A DNA stretch of 7,846 nucleotides from Chloroflexota bacterium (lineage in GTDB: Bacteria > Chloroflexota > Limnocylindria > QHBO01). Location of the stretch: positions 1 through 7,846 of the forward strand of contig JAGXHP010000038.1 in assembly GCA_024636135.1 (NCBI GenBank). The letters run 5' to 3'. Position numbers and translations under genes: made by a program. Of the stretch, positions 4,529 to 7,846 are shown piece after piece. Each line of letters opens with the position of its first letter. The stretch's first letter is position 1. Under the pieces are notes generated by a model that searched no databases, was not told the origin of the DNA, and worked only from the letters and a program-made list of their open reading frames with translations.

Positions 4529-5527
4529 ATGAGCTACTCGCAGCCCGATCAGGCTGAGCCTTCGGAGGCCGAAGCCGGCGACCGTCGCGCGATGGCCCGT
4601 CCGGCGCATCGTGGCGTGGGCGCTCATTCTGGCCGGGATCGCAGCCTTCGCGGTCGCGGGCGACGTGCGGACGAACTGGGTCGTGGGCGATATCGGGCCC
4701 GCGGGGGGTGAAGAGGCGCTTCCGCGGCTCGGAACAATCGCCCTGATGATCGGCATGACACTGCTGGCACAGCACCAGGTGCGCGAGCGACGAGCGCTGC
4801 CCGAGACGCGGTACCGCGGGCCATCGGTGCTCATGCTGCTGGCGTTGATCGCGGGCCTCTCGGTGTTCCTGATGCTACCCGCGAGGCATTCCATCAACCT
4901 GGCCCTCGAGGGCGGGATTCCCGATCTGGCGCCGGTGATCATCTGGACATTCGCCACGCCGGTCGCCGCGCTCGTCACGACGTGGCTTGTCCTGCGCGCC
5001 CGCCCGATGCCCGGCCTGCGCCTCTTCCGAGACGCCCAAATCCTGCGGCACGCGTCATCGGCATCGCAGTCGGCGGCTCGGCCCAGGCGGCTCTGCTGGC
5101 CATCACACACTTGATCCCGCTCGATACGACGCAGGCTCCGATGCTTCAGGCAGCGACGGACGACTCTCTATGGTTCGCGCTGCCTGGTCAGCCCCTCTGG
5201 CTCTTCGCCCTTTCATCCGTGGTCCTGGCGCCCGTGGCGGAAGAGCTATTCTTCCGCGGCCTCGTTCTCCACGCTTGGCTGAGGGAGTACGGGCGCTGGG
5301 TGGCGCTCATAGGCTCATCGGCGCTCTTCGGCCTCGTCCACTACGGCCTGTTCCCATTGGAGGGACTCCTTCCGGAACTGCCGTGGCTCGCCATCCCCGC
5401 CGCCGCCGGCATGCTCCTCGGGTTTCTCGCCCTTCGCACCGGCAGCCTGGTCGCCCCGCTCGCCGCTCACGCGACGGCGAACTTCGTCAACCTCCTCGTG
5501 GCCCTCGCGCTTGGGCCGCAGGCGTGA
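4529..5527 (+). pseudogene. CPBP-family intramembrane metalloprotease, two frameshifts
   Basis: CPBP (Rce1/Abi-like) proteins are multi-span membrane proteases. All three catalytic motifs are present in the last part (frame of 4982-5527): EELFFRG (E238, E239, R243 counted from 4529), FGLVH, and HATAN. The likely start is ATG4529, after AGGGGG, giving MSYSQPDQAEPSEAEAGDRR and ARP. Near 4600 the sense moves to another frame (RRIVAWALILAGIAAFAVAG and several more helices to about 5035). Near 5045 it returns to the first frame (AARVIGIAVGGSAQAALLA). The total, 999 bases, is an exact multiple of three, so a one-base gain and a one-base loss cancel. As written, translation from 4529 stops at 4711. 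Alternatives: GTG4611 is the true start with one frameshift, or both shifts are assembly errors and the gene is intact (332 residues). I see no programmed-slippage heptamer. The gene stops six bases from the convergent kinase gene. Confidence 0.85.
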
Positions 5528-5533
5528 CGGCGC

Positions 5534-6049
5534 TCACCCCCCGATCGCACCCAGCACCAAGCTGACCGTCTCCTCCGCAGTCAGGTCCGACGTATCGATC
5601 CACGTACCGATCCGCGGAGTGCCGGTCTCGAACACCTCGGACAGCTGATCGATCGACCAGGCGCGATAGCCCGTGCCGTGTCGTGCCTTCTCGCGTTCTG
5701 CGATGACGTCGCGCGACGGCAGGAGCACGACGACGCGACGCGCATCGACCTCGAGCAGCTCCGTGACCTCGGCCAGCATCGGTCCCGCGACGACGTCGTC
5801 GACGACGACATCGAAGCCGGCCTCGACGTACGCACGCGCCGCCGATGCGGTGATCCGATACCGAAGGCGCAGCTGCGACAGCGCTTCATCGGGTGCGTCC
5901 GGCGTGATCTCGGATCGACCGGCGACGATGAACCGCCGGAACGCATCGCCCTCGAGGTGCACGCCGCGCACGAATCGACGGGCCAGCAGAGCCGATACGG
6001 TCGTCTTGCCCGCTGCCTGTGGACCGGTGACGAGAACGATGCCAGCCAT
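5534..6049 (-). CDS. P-loop kinase-like protein (AAA_33 / phosphotransferase type)
   Basis: This 171-residue cytosolic nucleotide-binding protein has the Walker A motif GPQAAGKT (9-16) directly after the first strand, a substrate-side GDAFRRF (34-40), a Walker-B-like strand FDVVVDDVV (79-87), and a lid-region segment with R113, R119 and RHGTGYRAW (123-131). The C-terminal IDTSDLTAEETV fits small-molecule or nucleoside kinases of the AAA_33 / chloramphenicol-phosphotransferase-like group. The group contains kinases for antibiotics, nucleosides and polynucleotides, so the substrate cannot be named. The ATG at 6047-6049 is preceded by a weak ribosome site (ACAGG). It is divergent from the vapB gene at 6127 across 77 bases, so the antitoxin operator there might influence it too. 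It looks intact. Confidence 0.88.
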   Translation of the reverse strand: MAGIVLVTGPQAAGKTTVSALLARRFVRGVHLEGDAFRRFIVAGRSEITPDAPDEALSQLRLRYRITASAARAYVEAGFDVVVDDVVAGPMLAEVTELLEVDARRVVVLLPSRDVIAEREKARHGTGYRAWSIDQLSEVFETGTPRIGTWIDTSDLTAEETVSLVLGAIGG

Positions 6050-6107
6050 GCCTGTCGGCCGGTACGTGGGCGGACCGACAATGGTGGCGTGCCCGGATTC
6101 ACCCGAT

Positions 6108-6127
6108 TGACTCAGATTGATGAGTCA
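6108..6127 (+). promoter_or_regulatory. Operator overlapping the vapB start codon
   Basis: TGACTCAGATTGATGAGTCA is an inverted repeat with 7-base arms, TGACTCA (6108-6114) and TGAGTCA (6121-6127), six bases apart. The second arm's last base is the A of the antitoxin ATG. Further ACTCA and TGACT half-sites lie at 6133-6137 and 6143-6147. TTGACT at 6107-6112 could serve as a -35 box, but no -10 is clear. The same arms survive in the relic at 2914-2930, which supports their being functional. Confidence 0.65.
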
Positions 6128-6393
6128 TGAATACTCACCGCGTGACTAAGCGACTCCAGGTGCTGCTCGAGGACGACGAACTGGCCGATATCCAGCGCGC
6201 GGCGCGCGAGCGCCGCCAATCGGTAGCAGCCTGGGTCCGGGCCGCCCTGCGTCGCGCGCGGACCGAGGACGCCGGGGCGACCTCCGCAGACAAGCTCGGG
6301 GCGCTGCACGCGGCGACGGCCCACGACTTCCCGACAGGGCCGATCGAGCTTCTGCTCGACGAGATCGCCCAGGGGTACCGCTCGGAGCCGTGA
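6127..6393 (+). CDS. vapB: Ribbon-helix-helix antitoxin, VapB-like
   Basis: This 88-residue protein is an antitoxin by position and form. Residues 5-45 look like a ribbon-helix-helix domain: RVTKRLQVLLEDDELADIQ (strand and first helix) and RRQSVAAWVRAALRRAR (second helix). The tail, with PTGPIELLLDEIAQGYRSEP, would block the toxin. The gene ends in TGA overlapping the toxin's GTG (GTGA), the standard coupled arrangement. ATG6127 is the only sensible start: it leaves no room for a Shine-Dalgarno upstream because the operator occupies that place, so the message may be leaderless or poorly initiated. It differs in sequence from the antitoxin at 2607-2828; its true relative in the window is the relic at 2912-3050. 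Confidence 0.9.
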   Translation: MNTHRVTKRLQVLLEDDELADIQRAARERRQSVAAWVRAALRRARTEDAGATSADKLGALHAATAHDFPTGPIELLLDEIAQGYRSEP

Positions 6394-6782
6394 TCTTCGT
6401 CGACTCGAACATCCCGATGTACCTGGTCGGTGCCGCGCACCCGAACAAGGATGCCGCCCGGCGTCTGCTGGAGCGGGCGATCATCGACGGCGAGCCACTG
6501 GTGACCGATGCCGAGGTAATGCAGGAGATCCTCCATCGCTACGTGGCCATCAACCGGCGCGACGCGATCGGCCCCGCCTTCGATGCGCTGCTCGGCATCG
6601 TCGACGCCGTCCTGCCGATCGAGCTCGACGATGCGCAACGCGCCCGCACCCTTCTGACCACGCCCACGCTCCAGGCACGCGACGCGATCCACATCGCCGT
6701 CATGCAGCGCCACGCCATCGCCCAGGTGCTGAGCTTCGACCGGGCCTTCGACGACGTCCCCGGGCTTGCGCGCCTGTCCTAG
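6390..6782 (+). CDS. vapC: PIN-domain toxin, VapC-like ribonuclease
   Basis: This 130-residue PIN-domain protein is predicted to cut RNA. The expected acidic residues are D5 (IFVDSNIPMYL), E46 (VMQEILHRY), D98 (ARDAIHIAVM) and D117 (LSFDRAFD). The spacing of motifs and total length are those of a VapC; the TDAEVMQEILHRYV segment and the ARDAIH form place it in a different PIN subgroup from the toxin at 2191-2610 (which has LADASI and TLDERHF). The GTG start at 6390-6392 overlaps the antitoxin stop, with GGAG at 6384-6387 as ribosome site. The gene appears intact and its neutralising partner is directly upstream. The RNA target is unknown. Confidence 0.93.
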   Translation: MIFVDSNIPMYLVGAAHPNKDAARRLLERAIIDGEPLVTDAEVMQEILHRYVAINRRDAIGPAFDALLGIVDAVLPIELDDAQRARTLLTTPTLQARDAIHIAVMQRHAIAQVLSFDRAFDDVPGLARLS

Positions 6783-6817
6783 GCGGGGCGCCGAGCGGGC
6801 CGGGCGACCACGGAGCC

Positions 6818-6982
6818 TCAGTGGCTGTCGTGAGCCCCGTTGGCCATGACCTCCTGGATCTGCTCCTCGGTCAGCTCGGGATGTGCCTCGGCGGCATGCG
6901 CCCGCACCTTCTCGAGCAGCTGCGCGTCGTCATCGGCCTGGAGGTCGCCGTCGCCCATGGGGCAGTGAATCTCTCGTGACAC
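6818..6982 (-). CDS. 54-residue DUF1059-like small protein
   Basis: On the minus strand a GTG at 6980-6982, seven bases after a strong AGGAG (6990-6994), opens a frame of 54 codons ending TGA at 6818-6820. The protein begins MSREIHCPMGDGDLQADDDA and continues QLLEKVRAHAAEAHPELTEE, then QIQEVMANGAHDSH. The order (CP motif, acidic stretch, LLEKVRAHAAEAHPELTEE helix, final short helix) matches the small DUF1059 family, which keeps a Cys near the N-terminus and an HA..AHP.LT core; function is not known. It lies 62 bases downstream of the cyclase stop on the same strand and may share its transcript. Codon use (GAC, GAG, CTG, GTC) is like the neighbours. Easily missed because of its length. Confidence 0.75.
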   Translation of the reverse strand: MSREIHCPMGDGDLQADDDAQLLEKVRAHAAEAHPELTEEQIQEVMANGAHDSH

Positions 6983-7044
6983 GGGGTTTCTCCTCTCAGC
7001 GAGCCCGCGGCTCCTCGGCCGCAGACGAATAGCCTAGTCCTTCC

Positions 7045-7846
7045 CTACGACACGAGGAGGTAGGTCGTCAACGGCCCCAGACCCTTTACCTCCACGAGGC
7101 GCGGTTCGAAGCGGTATCGGTCGGACACGCGAGTCATGGTGCCTGCCGAAATCTGAATTCGGCCCGGGATGCCCGTCGCCTGCATCCGGGCGGCCGTGTT
7201 GACGGTGTCGCCCCAGAGATCGAACAGGATGCGCTGCTGGCCGATCACGCCGCCGACGACCGGGCCGCTCGCGAGACCGATCCTGATCGGCAGGTCGAGC
7301 CCGTGGGTCTGCTGCCATCGGCCCGACTCGTCGAGCAGGTGGCGCGCGGCGTCAAGGGCCGCATCGGCGTGGTCCTCCCGTGCGATCGGGGCACCTGCCA
7401 CCGCCATGTACTCGTCGCCGATGGTCTTGAGCTTCTCGATGCCGCATTTCGCGGCCACGCCGTCGAAGCGAGTGAAGAGGTCCTCGAGCATGCCGACGAC
7501 CATGTCGGGATCGGTGCGGTTCGCCCATGGCGTGAAGCCGGCGATGTCCGCGAACATCACGGTCGTCTCCGGATAGTTCTCCGCGATTCGCTCTTCCCCA
7601 TGCTTGAGTCGCGTGGCGATCGACGCCGGGATGGCGTTCGACAGCAGGGCATCGGCCCGTACCTCCGCCGCCCGGCGGCGGATGTCTGAATAGCGAAGCA
7701 GCAGGAACACGATCCCCAGCGGCAGGCCGACGTTGATGACCCAGCCGATCACCACCAGCGCATACGGCGCCGGCCCGAACGTCTCGCTCGCCCAGCTGTC
7801 GGTGATGGCCATCACCCCGAGGCTGACGAGGAAGGCGAAGAACCAC
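7045..7846 (-). CDS. Class III adenylate cyclase, membrane-anchored, N-terminus off the window
   Basis: The frame stays open to the window's right edge, so the start lies beyond 7846; at least 266 residues are visible. The visible part begins in a membrane segment (WFFAFLVSLGVMAI), has a second helix (ALVVIGWVINVGLPLGIVFL), then a short linker helix (RYSDIRRRAAEVRADALLSN) of the signalling-helix kind, IPASIATRLKHGEERIAE, and the catalytic domain. Counted from the GTG at 7815, metal-binding aspartates are D90 (MFADIAGFT) and D134 (IGDEYMA). K130 (LKTIGD) and D199 (FDLWGDTVN) are the pair that selects ATP over GTP, and N206 and R210 (NTAARM) are the transition-state residues. All are present, so it should make cyclic AMP, probably as a homodimer controlled by its missing N-terminal sensor. 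Confidence 0.93.
   Translation of the reverse strand, partial: WFFAFLVSLGVMAITDSWASETFGPAPYALVVIGWVINVGLPLGIVFLLLRYSDIRRRAAEVRADALLSNAIPASIATRLKHGEERIAENYPETTVMFADIAGFTPWANRTDPDMVVGMLEDLFTRFDGVAAKCGIEKLKTIGDEYMAVAGAPIAREDHADAALDAARHLLDESGRWQQTHGLDLPIRIGLASGPVVGGVIGQQRILFDLWGDTVNTAARMQATGIPGRIQISAGTMTRVSDRYRFEPRLVEVKGLGPLTTYLLVS

Noticed and set aside
5030..5060. Programmed frameshift in the CPBP gene
   Set aside because: The run GCCCAAAT does not place a slippery heptamer in the incoming frame, and a second opposite shift near 4600 points to single-base indels or sequence error.
4388..5110. Minus-strand open frame of 240 codons opposite the CPBP gene, with an RCK_C-like GDHVLEAGDELLVLG near its end
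   Set aside because: Most is antisense of the protease; the last 25 residues are mildly suggestive but lack a start and strong codon bias, so I do not claim a gene.
5673..6130. Two long plus-strand frames opposite the P-loop kinase
   Set aside because: Ser/Arg-rich shadows; the minus frame has the Walker A motif and a coherent fold.
1..7846. CRISPR array, tRNA, rRNA, insertion-sequence transposase or phage genes
   Set aside because: No regularly spaced repeats, cloverleaf-like sequences or transposase motifs were seen on either strand by eye.

Overview
The window is GC-rich DNA from a bacterium. Most third codon positions are G or C, at least one transcript looks leaderless (the arsR-like gene), and short genes overlap as ATGA or GTGA. 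The gene types (ArsR-SRPBCC pair, a small conserved protein seen in high-GC soil bacteria, VapBC pairs, a CHRD-domain secreted protein, a membrane-anchored class III cyclase) suit a soil or freshwater Chloroflexota or Actinomycetota. The sequence alone does not settle which, and no rRNA, tRNA or housekeeping marker is present.

Layout. 62-671 (minus) is the wreck of an RND efflux permease, cut at its 5' side and carrying an internal frame-breaking deletion. 813-1598 (plus) is a compact operon: an ArsR-type repressor with a palindromic operator inside its own promoter, then an SRPBCC/AHSA1 protein. The operon lies between two near-identical dyad elements (715-743 and 1672-1709). 1791-2120 is a small conserved protein. 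2191-2828 (minus) is a VapBC toxin-antitoxin pair with a palindromic operator. 2912-3182 is gene debris: a deleted relic of a second VapBC pair, then the tail of an unidentified gene. 3274-3840 encodes a secreted CHRD-domain protein with a calcium-loop motif, closed by a strong hairpin. 3894-4295 holds two more gene stumps in opposite orientations. 4529-5527 is a CPBP intramembrane protease gene broken by two compensating frameshifts. 5534-6049 (minus) is a small P-loop kinase-like protein. 6127-6782 is an intact VapBC pair, the homologue of the relic at 2912-3050. 6818-6982 (minus) is a 54-residue protein too short for ordinary gene callers, and 7045-7846 (minus) is the C-terminal part of an adenylate cyclase running off the window.

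The genes do not form one pathway. Three small self-regulated modules (ArsR-SRPBCC and two VapBC pairs) each carry a visible palindromic operator at the start of the operon. Between them lie five or six broken genes. This looks like an accessory region that gains small modules and loses older genes by deletion. Some single-base frameshifts could instead be assembly errors. No convincing new multi-gene system is visible. The most informative points are the VapBC relic beside an intact relative, and the repeated dyad element around the ArsR operon.
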